Notes: generated by a model from the sequence alone, not told the origin. A stretch of 46,159 nucleotides of DNA from a virus (IMGVR_UViG_3300017917_002531:1-46159), one strand, 5' to 3'. Positions 31,210-39,318 are shown, counted from the first letter of the stretch. A program made the numbers and translations.

Positions 31210-31599
31210 ATGATTAAAGGATTAATGGGTGGAGCAAATATTGTCGTCAATGGCGGCAATACCAGTATGCCATATGTTAGCATGAGCAATGGTAATATGA
31301 GTAATCCTATGCAAGGTATGCTACGCATTAATGGCAGTGACATGCAAGTGTGGGACGGTAGTGGTTGGATAACAATTACTACAAGCTATGCTACTGTTGA
31401 CCTCAGTCCTGATGCACAGTCGGTGTTGCAGTGGGCACGTGAACAACGTGACAAACAATTAGAATATGTACGTATGGCTAAAGATAATCCTGCTGTACAA
31501 AACGCCTTAAATGCTATTAAACATGCTGAAGAACAATTAGATTTAGTTTACAAACTATCTAAAGATTATGAAAATGAAGGAGTGGCGACTAGTCCATGA
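31210..31599 (+). CDS. Conserved phage protein, unknown function
   Basis: 129 residues from the ATG at 31210, one base after the clamp stop; an upstream in-frame start at 31165 lies inside the clamp gene. Residues 1-60 are Gly/Met/Ser-rich with a WDGSGWITI stretch that looks like a short beta structure found in phage particle proteins. Residues 75-125 form a charged helix with WAREQRDKQLEYVRMAKDNPAVQNAL. Its stop overlaps the DpdA-like start. Function unknown. Confidence 0.55.
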   Translation: MIKGLMGGANIVVNGGNTSMPYVSMSNGNMSNPMQGMLRINGSDMQVWDGSGWITITTSYATVDLSPDAQSVLQWAREQRDKQLEYVRMAKDNPAVQNALNAIKHAEEQLDLVYKLSKDYENEGVATSP

Positions 31600-33104
31600 A
31601 TAGAGTAGATTATACAAAAACACAAAGGGACTACGCTGTTTATTTGCCAGCTATTAGTAGTTTCTACAATAAAATTATCAGTAATCAAAGATATAATACA
31701 AAAAGTGCAGTAGACACAAAACGTTTTCCTAAAGGTTTTGAACACGGCACAGAAAGTATGAACTTTTTAGATGCTGAACGAGGTGCATTTACTTACAAAT
31801 ACGGATTGTACTCAGCAGGTCACGCACAGTTAGATTTGGATAAGACTCTTATTCAAGATGCAATGATCCAAGAACGTAATAGAGAAAACACAATTATTTT
31901 AGGTGACTCTGGTGGTTTCCAAATTGGTAAAGGTGTTTTAAAGTTTGATTGGAGTGACTTTAAAGGCAAAGGCGCAAATAAAACTCGTGATCAAATTTTA
32001 AATTGGTTAGAGCTTACTGCTGATTGGAGTATGGTACTTGACGTTCCTACTTGGGCCAGTAACGAATTACATCGTGAAAAAACAGGACTGAATAGTTTTC
32101 AAGATTGTTTGGACGCTACTATTTGGAATAACAATTATTTTGCACAAAATAGATTAGGAAATACTAAATTTTTAAATGTGCTACAAGGTAATAGTCCAGA
32201 AGAAGCAGACATTTGGTATGACGCTGTTAAGCACTTGCCTTTTGAAGGGTGGGCAATGGGTTCACAAAATATGTGTAATATGCCAATTATCCTAAATAGA
32301 CTCATTACAATGCGTGATGAAGGTATGTTAAAAGATAAAAATTGGATGCACTTTTTGGGAACTGCCCCACTTGATTGGGCCTGTTATTTGACTAGTATTC
32401 AACGGCAGTTACGTAAACATTGTAATCCAGACATTACAATTAGTTTTGATTGTGCAAGTCCATATATTGCAGTGGCGTATGGTCTTTCATATACTGATCC
32501 AAGTTTCCGTAGAGATAAGTGGTCTATATTAATGGAGAAAGCCCCAGATAACAAAGTGTGGGCTGGTAGCGACATTCCGTTCCCATGGCGCAGTAGCATT
32601 GGTGATCGTTTAACAATGGGAGATGTTTGCTATTACAAACCTGGCGACTTAAACAAGATTGGCAAGGAAGGCAAAACTAGTTGGGATAGTTTCAGTTATG
32701 GCCTTTATATGGCGCATAACACAGAAATACATATTCAAGCAGTTCAACGTGCTAATCAATTAATGGATATGGAACGTGCTCGCTATAAGCCAGATTGGAG
32801 GCACTGGAGAAAACTAAACGAAAAAGAAGAAAAAAGTGACAGCCCAAGTGAATGGGTGCCGCGTAATATTCTTTACTTTGATCGTTTTGTTGAAGAACTT
32901 TTTGAAAGCGACGATCCACAAAGTATGCTCAAACACGCACACAAATTCTTAACCGAATTGCAAGGCGGCAGACAACGTGGCAAAGTTCAAAGTGACACCT
33001 TCAATAATTTATTTGAAATGGAAGATCCAATGCCTAGCGACAGTGATTTATCAGATATGAATAATGAAAAAATTGTTGCTCTTGAACACTCTTTGGATGA
33101 CTGA
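31596..33104 (+). CDS. dpdA: DpdA-like DNA 7-deazaguanine transglycosylase
   Basis: 502 residues of the tRNA-guanine transglycosylase fold. Recognisable elements are the base-binding GDSGGFQ (Asp104), the LQGN strand corresponding to VQGG, GWAMGS corresponding to GYAIGG, MHFLGTAP corresponding to LMGVG and the FDC nucleophile (Asp285). The CxCxxC-His zinc site of tRNA enzymes is missing. DpdA proteins swap guanine for a 7-deazaguanine in phage DNA, protecting it from restriction. The presence of FolE and QueE in the same cluster fits this better than tRNA modification. Start overlaps the previous stop. Confidence 0.8.
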   Translation: MNRVDYTKTQRDYAVYLPAISSFYNKIISNQRYNTKSAVDTKRFPKGFEHGTESMNFLDAERGAFTYKYGLYSAGHAQLDLDKTLIQDAMIQERNRENTIILGDSGGFQIGKGVLKFDWSDFKGKGANKTRDQILNWLELTADWSMVLDVPTWASNELHREKTGLNSFQDCLDATIWNNNYFAQNRLGNTKFLNVLQGNSPEEADIWYDAVKHLPFEGWAMGSQNMCNMPIILNRLITMRDEGMLKDKNWMHFLGTAPLDWACYLTSIQRQLRKHCNPDITISFDCASPYIAVAYGLSYTDPSFRRDKWSILMEKAPDNKVWAGSDIPFPWRSSIGDRLTMGDVCYYKPGDLNKIGKEGKTSWDSFSYGLYMAHNTEIHIQAVQRANQLMDMERARYKPDWRHWRKLNEKEEKSDSPSEWVPRNILYFDRFVEELFESDDPQSMLKHAHKFLTELQGGRQRGKVQSDTFNNLFEMEDPMPSDSDLSDMNNEKIVALEHSLDD

Positions 33105-33118
33105 TTTTGCCAAAGAGT
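33088..33118 (+). other. Hairpin at the dpdA stop codon
   Basis: Nine-bp stem ACTCTTTGG (33088-33096) / CCAAAGAGT (33110-33118) with a 13-base loop that contains the TGA stop (33102-33104). The next -35 box begins two bases later. It has no U-tract, so it is not a classical terminator. Confidence 0.45.
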
Positions 33119-33119
33119 A

Positions 33120-33148
33120 TTGACTTAATCCTTTAAAAATAGTATCAT
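33120..33148 (+). promoter_or_regulatory. Sigma70 promoter giving a leaderless transcript
   Basis: TTGACT (33120-33125), 17-bp spacer, TATCAT (33143-33148). The ATG at 33155 is six bases after the -10 box, so +1 coincides with the start codon. Confidence 0.75.
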
Positions 33149-33154
33149 ATTGAT

Positions 33155-33670
33155 ATGCTAAACACTGAAGAAAGACAAAACGTAGTTTATTTTACTGGCT
33201 ACGAAGTAGAACATACCGTAGCACACGGTATGTATACTTTGTTTGTGGTTGGTACTCCTCCCTTGGATGATATCTTATCTTGGGCTGATCAATCGCAAGT
33301 AAAACAAATTTATTTTGGCACTAGTCAAAGTTTTAATCCTCAAACATATGAAGACTGGAAAATTTGGGACAATCGTATCATGGGGTGTCTTAGAGCTGGT
33401 TACTGGGTATGTTTAGACTTTGATGTCAAATATGCAGAAGAATTTCACGAAGATGGTTGGACTGAGCATGATAAGTTTATTCCAATGATCAGTGTCAAAC
33501 TTCCTTATATCAAACTTTTCAATTATAACGCAACACTCAAAATTGATGATAAGACATGGGGTGCTACTAACCCTGGTGTGTGGACTCATCATCTCCCCAG
33601 CCTAATGAGTAAAGACAAATTTACCTATTGGGATCAATATACACATGATTCAGAAATCACTACAAAATGA
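33155..33670 (+). CDS. Unrecognised protein of the 7-deazaguanine cluster
   Basis: 171 residues, alpha/beta, with TLFVVGTPPLDDIL, a KQIYFGTSQSF strand-turn and a WVCLDFDVKY strand. No catalytic motif I can name; no PP-loop, so it is not QueC. It heads a leaderless transcript and is followed with a four-base overlap by the QueD-like gene, so a part in the same pathway is plausible but unproven. Confidence 0.5.
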   Translation: MLNTEERQNVVYFTGYEVEHTVAHGMYTLFVVGTPPLDDILSWADQSQVKQIYFGTSQSFNPQTYEDWKIWDNRIMGCLRAGYWVCLDFDVKYAEEFHEDGWTEHDKFIPMISVKLPYIKLFNYNATLKIDDKTWGATNPGVWTHHLPSLMSKDKFTYWDQYTHDSEITTK

Positions 33671-34062
33671 TTATCAAACAAGACGTAAGACCAAACAAAA
33701 TGATTTGGGTTACCTTCCGTAAAGAAGGTATTCACAAATATCCAGCAGCCGCAACTGATCCTAATCTAGCAACAGGAGATGAATATGATGTATCGTTTTT
33801 GGCTAATCCCCATCGCCATATTTTTCATTTTAGGGTATGGCTTAGTGTCACCCACAATGACAGAGATGTGGAATTTATACAATTCAAACGATGGTTGGAA
33901 AAATTGTATTCTAGCAACGAAGGTGTATTGTCGCTAGATTATAAGAGTTGTGAGATGATGAGTGACGATTTGTATGCTCAGATTCAAGCAAAGTACCCAG
34001 ACCGTGAGGTTTGGATTGAGGTCTCCGAAGACGGAGAAAATGGTTCATTTATCAAATATTAA
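33667..34062 (+). CDS. Divergent QueD/6-pyruvoyl-tetrahydropterin synthase-like protein (tentative)
   Basis: 131 residues. An early His (GIHKYP, about 23), the His cluster PHRHIFHFRV (about 48-57) and a downstream SCEMMSDDLYAQI segment echo the T-fold enzyme QueD, whose zinc is bound by an early His and an HGH pair and whose C-terminal half has TAEN and a final strand with Glu (here VWIEVSEDG). QueD converts dihydroneopterin triphosphate to 6-carboxy-tetrahydropterin. The catalytic Cys is not where QueD has it, so the call is tentative. The setting, between dpdA and folE, favours it. Confidence 0.4.
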   Translation: MIIKQDVRPNKMIWVTFRKEGIHKYPAAATDPNLATGDEYDVSFLANPHRHIFHFRVWLSVTHNDRDVEFIQFKRWLEKLYSSNEGVLSLDYKSCEMMSDDLYAQIQAKYPDREVWIEVSEDGENGSFIKY

Positions 34063-34074
34063 CAAGAGGCTATA

Positions 34075-34368
34075 ATGGCTAAGAACTACAAGGACTATTC
34101 CTATTTTGAAAACCGCCCGGACGTTGTAAAAGTTTGGGACGATCTTGAAGCGTGGCACGACTACTGTCGTTTTAATTTGTTGGATTTTAATCCAGCACAC
34201 TTGTACAAATCCCCAGAGTACAAGGAGTATGCACGTAAAAAGAATGGAAACTATCGTTTCCAAGGCAAAAACGGTAACACTAAGTTTAACAACGGTGAGA
34301 GGAAGCCTTATCAAGGCAATAAGCCACGTTACGAGAACAGAAACAATGGCGAACGTTTTTCTCGTTGA
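34075..34368 (+). CDS. Small basic conserved phage protein
   Basis: 97 residues. An N-terminal acidic-aromatic part (VVKVWDDLEAWHDYCRFNLLDFNP) is followed by a low-complexity tail rich in Asn, Gly, Lys and Arg (KNGNTKFNNGERKPYQGNKPRY). The tail suggests RNA or DNA contact. It is spaced 12 bases after the QueD-like gene, with a good ribosome binding site (AAGAGG), and overlaps the glycosyltransferase start by 23 bases. Function unknown. Confidence 0.55.
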   Translation: MAKNYKDYSYFENRPDVVKVWDDLEAWHDYCRFNLLDFNPAHLYKSPEYKEYARKKNGNYRFQGKNGNTKFNNGERKPYQGNKPRYENRNNGERFSR

Positions 34369-35422
34369 TCTCGAGGCTGTAGAAACAAGGTACACGGGAC
34401 AGTGGAAGTCCCATGTTCCTTTTTTACTTCGAAAGGCAGGACACAATGTTCAAATTATTGACGGCCCTGAAGATATCCCTAGGGCTACCACTCCTGGCGC
34501 TTTTCTTAACTTTGGTGGCACTAATATCTATAAGTCTGCACAAGTTGAAAAGATTGGTAGATTATTTTGCGATGGACGCATTCATGCTGGCGACCATTTT
34601 ATTTTTACTGATGCTTGGCATCCGGGCATTATAAATTTAAAATACATGAGTGAATTGCTACAAATTCCTGTAAAAATTCACGCATTATGGCATGCCGGTA
34701 GTTATGATCCACAAGACTTTTTAGGACGTCTTATTGGCAACGCTAAGTGGGTTAGACATGCTGAAAAAAGTTTTTTCCATGCCATAGATCACAACTACTT
34801 TGCTACAACTTTTCATATTGAAATGTTTGGATTAAACTTAATTGGATTCGATTTAGAAACAATCAAATTTACACATCTTCCAAATAAAAAGATAGTGAGA
34901 TGCGGGTGGCCTATGGAATATATGGATGTAACGTTAGATCCATATAAGAATATGAAGAAGCGTGATTTAATTTTGTTTCCTCATCGCATCGCTCCAGAAA
35001 AACAAGTTGAAATTTTCCGCGATCTCAAAGAACAATTACCGCAGTATGAATTCATTGTTTGTCAGGACCAACAACTGACCAAAAACGAATATCATAATTT
35101 GTTAGGTGAGGCTAAGATAGTTTTTAGTGCCAACTTACAAGAAACACTGGGTATTAGTTGTTATGAAGGTGCCATTGTTGATGCCATTCCCATGGTACCA
35201 GATAGACTTAGTTATAAAGAAATGTATTATGACATTTTCAAGTATCCAAGTAAATGGACTGAAAGTTTTGATGCATACAACATCTATAAAAAAGATCTAT
35301 GTATGGCAATTATACAACACATGGATAATTATGAGACAAGATTGTCAAAATTAAAAAATCAGACTCAAGATTTGAAAAAGAACTTTTTTAGTGCAGAGCT
35401 GTTATTGGAGAATATCAAATGA
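34346..35422 (+). CDS. GT-B glycosyltransferase
   Basis: 358 residues from the ATG at 34346; an in-frame start at 34145 lies inside the preceding gene and is rejected. The C-terminal half shows the GT4-type nucleotide-sugar signature: LFPHRIAPEKQ (EKQ near the donor phosphate) and ETLGISCYEGAIVDAIPMVPDRLSYKEMYY (E-x7-E). T4-like phages use such enzymes to glucosylate modified DNA bases, but others act on host envelope sugars. The position between deazaguanine genes makes DNA the more attractive substrate; that is inference. Confidence 0.75.
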   Translation: MANVFLVDLEAVETRYTGQWKSHVPFLLRKAGHNVQIIDGPEDIPRATTPGAFLNFGGTNIYKSAQVEKIGRLFCDGRIHAGDHFIFTDAWHPGIINLKYMSELLQIPVKIHALWHAGSYDPQDFLGRLIGNAKWVRHAEKSFFHAIDHNYFATTFHIEMFGLNLIGFDLETIKFTHLPNKKIVRCGWPMEYMDVTLDPYKNMKKRDLILFPHRIAPEKQVEIFRDLKEQLPQYEFIVCQDQQLTKNEYHNLLGEAKIVFSANLQETLGISCYEGAIVDAIPMVPDRLSYKEMYYDIFKYPSKWTESFDAYNIYKKDLCMAIIQHMDNYETRLSKLKNQTQDLKKNFFSAELLLENIK

Positions 35423-35730
35423 AATGGTTTGACAAATGGATAATCAGTCGAGCTGAACAAATTGTATCGAAACAAAGAGAGGAAAAAGAAATGAGCTATG
35501 TTGGGCAAACAGCAATTAAACCGGCAAGATTGAGTGCAGATCACGGCGGGCTGGATAGTCCCGCAATACGTTTTAAAATGTATAAGGCGAGCGGTGGTAC
35601 CATTATTGAAACTCAAACATACGATGAAAGAAAAGATAGGCATATAAACGGTCTCTATGTCATAACTAATGATAAAAATATTGGTGAAGAAATCAATAAG
35701 ATCTTAACTATGGAATCTTTAAAAGTTTGA
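35419..35730 (+). CDS. Conserved phage protein, unknown function
   Basis: 103 residues. A basic N-terminal helix (MKWFDKWIISRAEQIVSKQREEKE) is followed by a small alpha/beta part with GGTIIETQTYDERKDRH and LYVITNDKNIGEEI. The ATG overlaps the glycosyltransferase stop. It ends the operon begun at 33155; its stop TGA (35728-35730) lies inside the next promoter's -35 box. Function unknown. Confidence 0.55.
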   Translation: MKWFDKWIISRAEQIVSKQREEKEMSYVGQTAIKPARLSADHGGLDSPAIRFKMYKASGGTIIETQTYDERKDRHINGLYVITNDKNIGEEINKILTMESLKV

Positions 35731-35756
35731 CGCATGATCCTAAATAATGTTATAAT
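35727..35756 (+). promoter_or_regulatory. Sigma70-like promoter for folE
   Basis: TTGACG (35727-35732), then TATAAT (35751-35756) with an 18-bp spacer. The spacer contains GATCCTAAATAAT, identical to the element in the clamp promoter at 30424. The TGA of the upstream gene lies inside the -35 box. Confidence 0.65.
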
Positions 35757-35779
35757 AACTTTAATTTGGAGAATATAAA

Positions 35780-36553
35780 TTGGTTTATAATAGAATGTAT
35801 ATTAGTCACGACGAAGAAACAGCGTTAGATGCAATGGCAGGAAATGGCGGATATCAAGAGGAAAAATATCTAGGTAACTATCTTCGAGCAAAAATGAAAC
35901 GTGAGGGTAAACGTTTTTGGGCAGGGGATAACATCAGCGAGTATATTGACAATGATCATGTTAGAGAACAATTGATTGACGAAGCTACAGAAGCTTTTGA
36001 AATAGTTCTAGATCGTTTGCTGATTGATCGTGAAAACGATCCTAATAGTAAAGGCACAGCAAGACGCCTTGCTAAAATGTACTTTAACGAAATAATGGCA
36101 GGAAGATATGACCCGGCACCAGACGCAACAGCATTTCCAAATGATTCGGAGGAAAGATATGAAGGCATGTTGGTGGTTCGTAGTGAGTTGCGTAGTATGT
36201 GTAGCCATCATCATCAACCCGTGGTTGGCGTTGCTTATATTGGCATTATTGCCGCTAGTAAACTTATCGGCTTATCTAAATACACACGAATCGCACAGTG
36301 GTGTGCAAGACGTGGTACTCTCCAGGAGGAGCTTTGTAATGATATTGCTAGGGAGATCCAAAAAGCCACAGGCGCCAAAGATCTAGGAGTATATATTCAA
36401 GCCACACATGGTTGCTGTGAAAACCGTGGTATTATGGCACACTCTAGCCTTACACAGACAACAGTACTACATGGTTCATTTAAAACTGATCCAGGTGCGA
36501 AAAAGGAATTTTTTGACAACATCAAATTGCAACAAGAGTTTGCTCCACGATGA
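35780..36553 (+). CDS. folE: GTP cyclohydrolase I (FolE)
   Basis: 257 residues starting at a TTG (35780). GGAG lies eight bases upstream, an ideal spacing, whereas the next ATG (35795) is 23 bases away, so the TTG is favoured. The zinc- and substrate-site motifs are present: SMCSHHHQPVVGVAYIGI (Cys and His ligands) and GVYIQATHGCCENRGI (second Cys ligand). The enzyme makes dihydroneopterin triphosphate from GTP, the first step of 7-deazaguanine (and folate) synthesis. With QueE, the QueD-like protein and DpdA it completes a plausible pathway. Confidence 0.93.
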   Translation: MVYNRMYISHDEETALDAMAGNGGYQEEKYLGNYLRAKMKREGKRFWAGDNISEYIDNDHVREQLIDEATEAFEIVLDRLLIDRENDPNSKGTARRLAKMYFNEIMAGRYDPAPDATAFPNDSEERYEGMLVVRSELRSMCSHHHQPVVGVAYIGIIAASKLIGLSKYTRIAQWCARRGTLQEELCNDIAREIQKATGAKDLGVYIQATHGCCENRGIMAHSSLTQTTVLHGSFKTDPGAKKEFFDNIKLQQEFAPR

Positions 36554-36783
36554 TCAAAAAACATACAAAGAAAATAGGAACATCAATTCCAAATTTAGAT
36601 CAACTAAGTATTGATCAGCAATATAATTGGATGAATGAATACAAAATTGATACCTTAGAATTAGGTATGTTATGCACAGAATTTCCGGCGCTGAAAAATA
36701 GTTGGAATCAATTTAAAACTGTTTATAAAATGTGTAAGGTAGAACATGAAGCTAACGAAATTGTTCCTGAATTGGCTAGATAA
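36550..36783 (+). CDS. Small conserved protein, unknown function
   Basis: 77 residues, acidic/basic mixed, predicted helical, with two Cys. Its ATG overlaps the folE stop and its C-terminus overlaps the cupin gene start by 38 bases, so it is probably expressed with them. No family recognised. Confidence 0.5.
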   Translation: MIKKHTKKIGTSIPNLDQLSIDQQYNWMNEYKIDTLELGMLCTEFPALKNSWNQFKTVYKMCKVEHEANEIVPELAR

Positions 36784-37231
36784 ATTAGGTAGAAAACGTA
36801 TAGTAATGGATCGTCAATGTGACGAACCATATCTAGAACGTTACTATCTTTTTTTAAAAGATAGAAAAACATTTCCATTTAATGTATTCTTACATAAATT
36901 CCTAAAGGGAGACCCTGATGATATCCATGATCACCCGTGGCCTTACGCTACTATCATCCTTAAAGGAGGATATTATGAATGGGTGGGCGAATTTAACGCC
37001 CAAGGAAAAAAGATCGGTGAAATTAGAAAGTGGCGTGGTCCTGGTCATTTTCGCATTTGTAGTGCTACTTCATTTCATCGTATTGAATTAAAAGAAGGTG
37101 TGGAATGTTGGACACTATTCATGCCTGGTCCTCATAAACGAGACTGGGGATTTTTAGTTAATAATAATTGGGTGCAACACGAACAATATCTCAAGGAAAG
37201 ATATGAACAAGCTCATAATCGACCAGTCTAA
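36746..37231 (+). CDS. Cupin-fold protein
   Basis: 161 residues. DDIHDHPWPYATIILKGGYYEW (about 57-78) is the first cupin motif, with two metal-binding His, and a later RICSATSFHRIELKEGVECWTLF segment gives the second, with another His. It may be a metal-dependent isomerase or oxygenase, or a binding protein; the substrate is not visible. AAGG lies eight bases before the ATG inside the preceding gene. It sits between folE and the phosphoribosyltransferase. Confidence 0.65.
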   Translation: MKLTKLFLNWLDKLGRKRIVMDRQCDEPYLERYYLFLKDRKTFPFNVFLHKFLKGDPDDIHDHPWPYATIILKGGYYEWVGEFNAQGKKIGEIRKWRGPGHFRICSATSFHRIELKEGVECWTLFMPGPHKRDWGFLVNNNWVQHEQYLKERYEQAHNRPV

Positions 37232-37763
37232 ATTTAATGGATTGGTTCTTAATATTTGTAGAAGTATTTCCATTGAAGGATGGAAGCCAGATTATATTGT
37301 AGGCATTAAAAGAGGCGGCTTACTACCAGCAGTTATGATGAGCCATTTTTTTCAAGTGCCCATGCACACTCTAGACATTAGTCTTCGTGATAACGACACT
37401 GGGCCCGAAAGCAATCTTTGGATGGCTGAAGATGCTTTTGGTTATATTCCTAGAGAAATGCAAGAAGGTATAGATAAACGTAGCGATGCCACATATAAGA
37501 AAAATATTCTTATTGTAGACGACATTAACGATAGTGGGGCAACGATTAACTGGTTACTAAATGATTGGCCTAGCGGGTGTTTACCAAATGACGATGCTTG
37601 GCAGTATGTTTGGAATAACAATGTGAGATTTGCTGTTATTATTGACAACCTTTCCAGCAAGTGCAATATAAAAATGGACTATTACGGTATGGAAATCAAT
37701 AAAGCAGAAAACGATGTATGGATTGAGTTCCCTTACGAAGAATGGTGGAGTAAAAATGCGTGA
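37203..37763 (+). CDS. Phosphoribosyltransferase (XGPRT/HPRT-like)
   Basis: 186 residues. The PRPP-binding signature ILIVDDINDSGAT (about 100-112), the upstream DYIVGIKRGGLLPAVM loop and the C-terminal VWIEFPYEEWW, typical of xanthine-guanine phosphoribosyltransferases, identify the type I PRTase fold. It would attach a purine or purine-like base to PRPP, salvaging bases for nucleotides, and may handle a deazapurine in this context. Overlaps the cupin gene and the HIT gene. Confidence 0.8.
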   Translation: MNKLIIDQSKFNGLVLNICRSISIEGWKPDYIVGIKRGGLLPAVMMSHFFQVPMHTLDISLRDNDTGPESNLWMAEDAFGYIPREMQEGIDKRSDATYKKNILIVDDINDSGATINWLLNDWPSGCLPNDDAWQYVWNNNVRFAVIIDNLSSKCNIKMDYYGMEINKAENDVWIEFPYEEWWSKNA

Positions 37764-38157
37764 AATTGTAATGTCTAACCAACCTCCTTTTATAGAGGAT
37801 AGCGAAGCACCTTGGGATAATCTACTGGAAGAGGATTTTCACGTTAAGGTTTTTTACGATAAATACCCTGTTACTGAGGGTCATTTGCTCTTTGTGCCTA
37901 AATACAATACAGTGGCAGTCCTAATGGATGCCTTTGAAGACGCTATACGTGATGGTATGCGTATGGTAGAAGACGGCGAATGCGATGGTTTTAATGTTGG
38001 GTTCAACTACGGTAAGGCAGCTGGTCAAACTGTAGGTTGGCCACATGTTCATCTTATACCTAGGAGAACTGGGGATATGAAAGATCCAACAGGTGGTGTT
38101 CGTCATGTAATTCCAGAGAAAGGAAACTACAAAAATGATAAACCCAAAAAAGATTAG
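37756..38157 (+). CDS. HIT-family nucleotide hydrolase
   Basis: 133 residues from the ATG at 37756, preceded by GGAG. The histidine triad is present as WPHVHLIPRRTGD (HxHxx with a Gln-containing GQTVGWPHVH form), and TEGHLLFVPKYN forms the other side of the pocket. HIT hydrolases cleave dinucleoside polyphosphates or nucleotidyl adducts. GGVRHVIPEKG follows, as in Ap4A-type members. It overlaps the phosphoribosyltransferase by eight bases. Confidence 0.85.
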   Translation: MREIVMSNQPPFIEDSEAPWDNLLEEDFHVKVFYDKYPVTEGHLLFVPKYNTVAVLMDAFEDAIRDGMRMVEDGECDGFNVGFNYGKAAGQTVGWPHVHLIPRRTGDMKDPTGGVRHVIPEKGNYKNDKPKKD

Positions 38158-38314
38158 TCATCACATCGATCATCTAGAAATCAAACACCAAAAATTAGAT
38201 AAAGAAATAAAAATATTAGAAGAACATCGAAGTAACCATGAAAAGATTGTTAATCTAAAAAAAGAAAAATTACGTTTAAAAGACGAAATTTTAAAATTTA
38301 AAAAATCTATTTAA
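38135..38314 (+). CDS. DUF465/YdcH-like small coiled-coil protein
   Basis: A 59-residue gene. HxxLDKEIKxLE and LKKEKLRLKDEI fit the DUF465 pattern of two short coiled coils, found in many small proteobacterial proteins. Its stop overlaps the next ATG (TAATG at 38312-38316). Function unknown. Confidence 0.65.
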   Translation: MINPKKISHHIDHLEIKHQKLDKEIKILEEHRSNHEKIVNLKKEKLRLKDEILKFKKSI

Positions 38315-39078
38315 TGCGTACCTTATTACTAGCAGTAGTTCTATCGTTGTCATTTTCTCCAGTCTTTGCTAAGAAGACAAAAGACTATTCTATACTTTTA
38401 TATAATGAAACTACTGCACATCAAGTAGTAACTAAAAATCATGATCAAAGACCAATTGCCAGTTTAACTAAATTAATGACTGCTATGGTTGCGTTAGATC
38501 ATAAAACCTATCTTGATTCAACGTATTTTTTATCTGATAAAGCAGGCAGTAAACTTCCTAAAAAACTCTATACTAAAAGAGAACTACTGACTGCAATGTT
38601 AGTTAGAAGCGACAACGCAGCCGCAGAAACAATGGCAGAAAGTTATCCTGGTGGAAGAAAAATGTTCATTAAAGCAATGAACAATAAGGCAAAAAATTTA
38701 GGAATGAACAACACCGTATTTGTTGATCCAACAGGATTGAACAAAGGAAATATTTCAACTGTTGAAGATGTTGGTATTATGATGTTAAACGCTTCTAAAT
38801 ACAGTTTCATAACTAATAACAGTATTAAAAAAGAAGCATCATTTGAAATTCCAAAAAGCAATAGAATAAAAATTGTTACATTAGAAAATACCAATAAAAA
38901 GATACTAAACGACTTTGATATTATTACTGCCAGCAAGACAGGTTTCACTTACGCCGCAGGTTTTTGTCTAGCACTAGCAGTTCAAAAAAATGATCAAAAA
39001 TATATTGTTGTAGTGTTGGGTGCAAAAAACCCCAATCATAGAGCAGAAATCACAAAAGATATTTTACAAAAAATATGA
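38314..39078 (+). CDS. Secreted D-alanyl-D-alanine carboxypeptidase (S11 family)
   Basis: 254 residues. An N-terminal signal peptide (MRTLLLAVVLSLSFSPVFA) is followed by the three penicillin-binding motifs: SLTK (SxxK), SDN (SxN, in VRSDNAAAE) and KTG (in TASKTGFTYAAG). These enzymes trim D-Ala from peptidoglycan stem peptides. It lacks the C-terminal domain and membrane anchor of typical host enzymes, so it is the catalytic core, released to the periplasm. Phage copies are uncommon; it could change the wall for lysis or block other phages. All catalytic residues are intact. Confidence 0.88.
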   Translation: MRTLLLAVVLSLSFSPVFAKKTKDYSILLYNETTAHQVVTKNHDQRPIASLTKLMTAMVALDHKTYLDSTYFLSDKAGSKLPKKLYTKRELLTAMLVRSDNAAAETMAESYPGGRKMFIKAMNNKAKNLGMNNTVFVDPTGLNKGNISTVEDVGIMMLNASKYSFITNNSIKKEASFEIPKSNRIKIVTLENTNKKILNDFDIITASKTGFTYAAGFCLALAVQKNDQKYIVVVLGAKNPNHRAEITKDILQKI

Positions 39079-39287
39079 AAGACGAGTTTAAATTTCCAGT
39101 CACAGTTAAGTGGCATCTTGGTCAAGATAATATTTGGTGGAACGAAACATGCGCCATGGTCTTAGAAGTATTTGGTTTACCTGGACAAAGATTCTATTAT
39201 ACACCAAGCCAAAATGATATGATGTTTTCTTTTAAAAACGAAAAAGACCAACGCTTGTGTCAAATACTATTGTCAGATAGAATTTGA
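39075..39287 (+). CDS. Conserved phage protein, unknown function
   Basis: 70 residues. The motif WWNETCAMVLEVFGLPGQRF (about 20-39) and the ending LLSDRI look like a small protein conserved among T4-like aquatic phages. It is coupled to the carboxypeptidase (ATGA). Its TGA stop lies inside the -35 box of the queE promoter. No catalytic motif. Confidence 0.6.
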   Translation: MKDEFKFPVTVKWHLGQDNIWWNETCAMVLEVFGLPGQRFYYTPSQNDMMFSFKNEKDQRLCQILLSDRI

Positions 39288-39312
39288 CTTCCTTAAATTT
39301 TTATAGTATAAT
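39284..39312 (+). promoter_or_regulatory. Sigma70 promoter giving a leaderless queE mRNA
   Basis: TTGACT (39284-39289), 17-bp spacer, TATAAT (39307-39312), ATG at 39319: again six bases between -10 and ATG. The upstream stop TGA lies in the -35 box. Confidence 0.88.
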
Positions 39313-39318
39313 AATATT

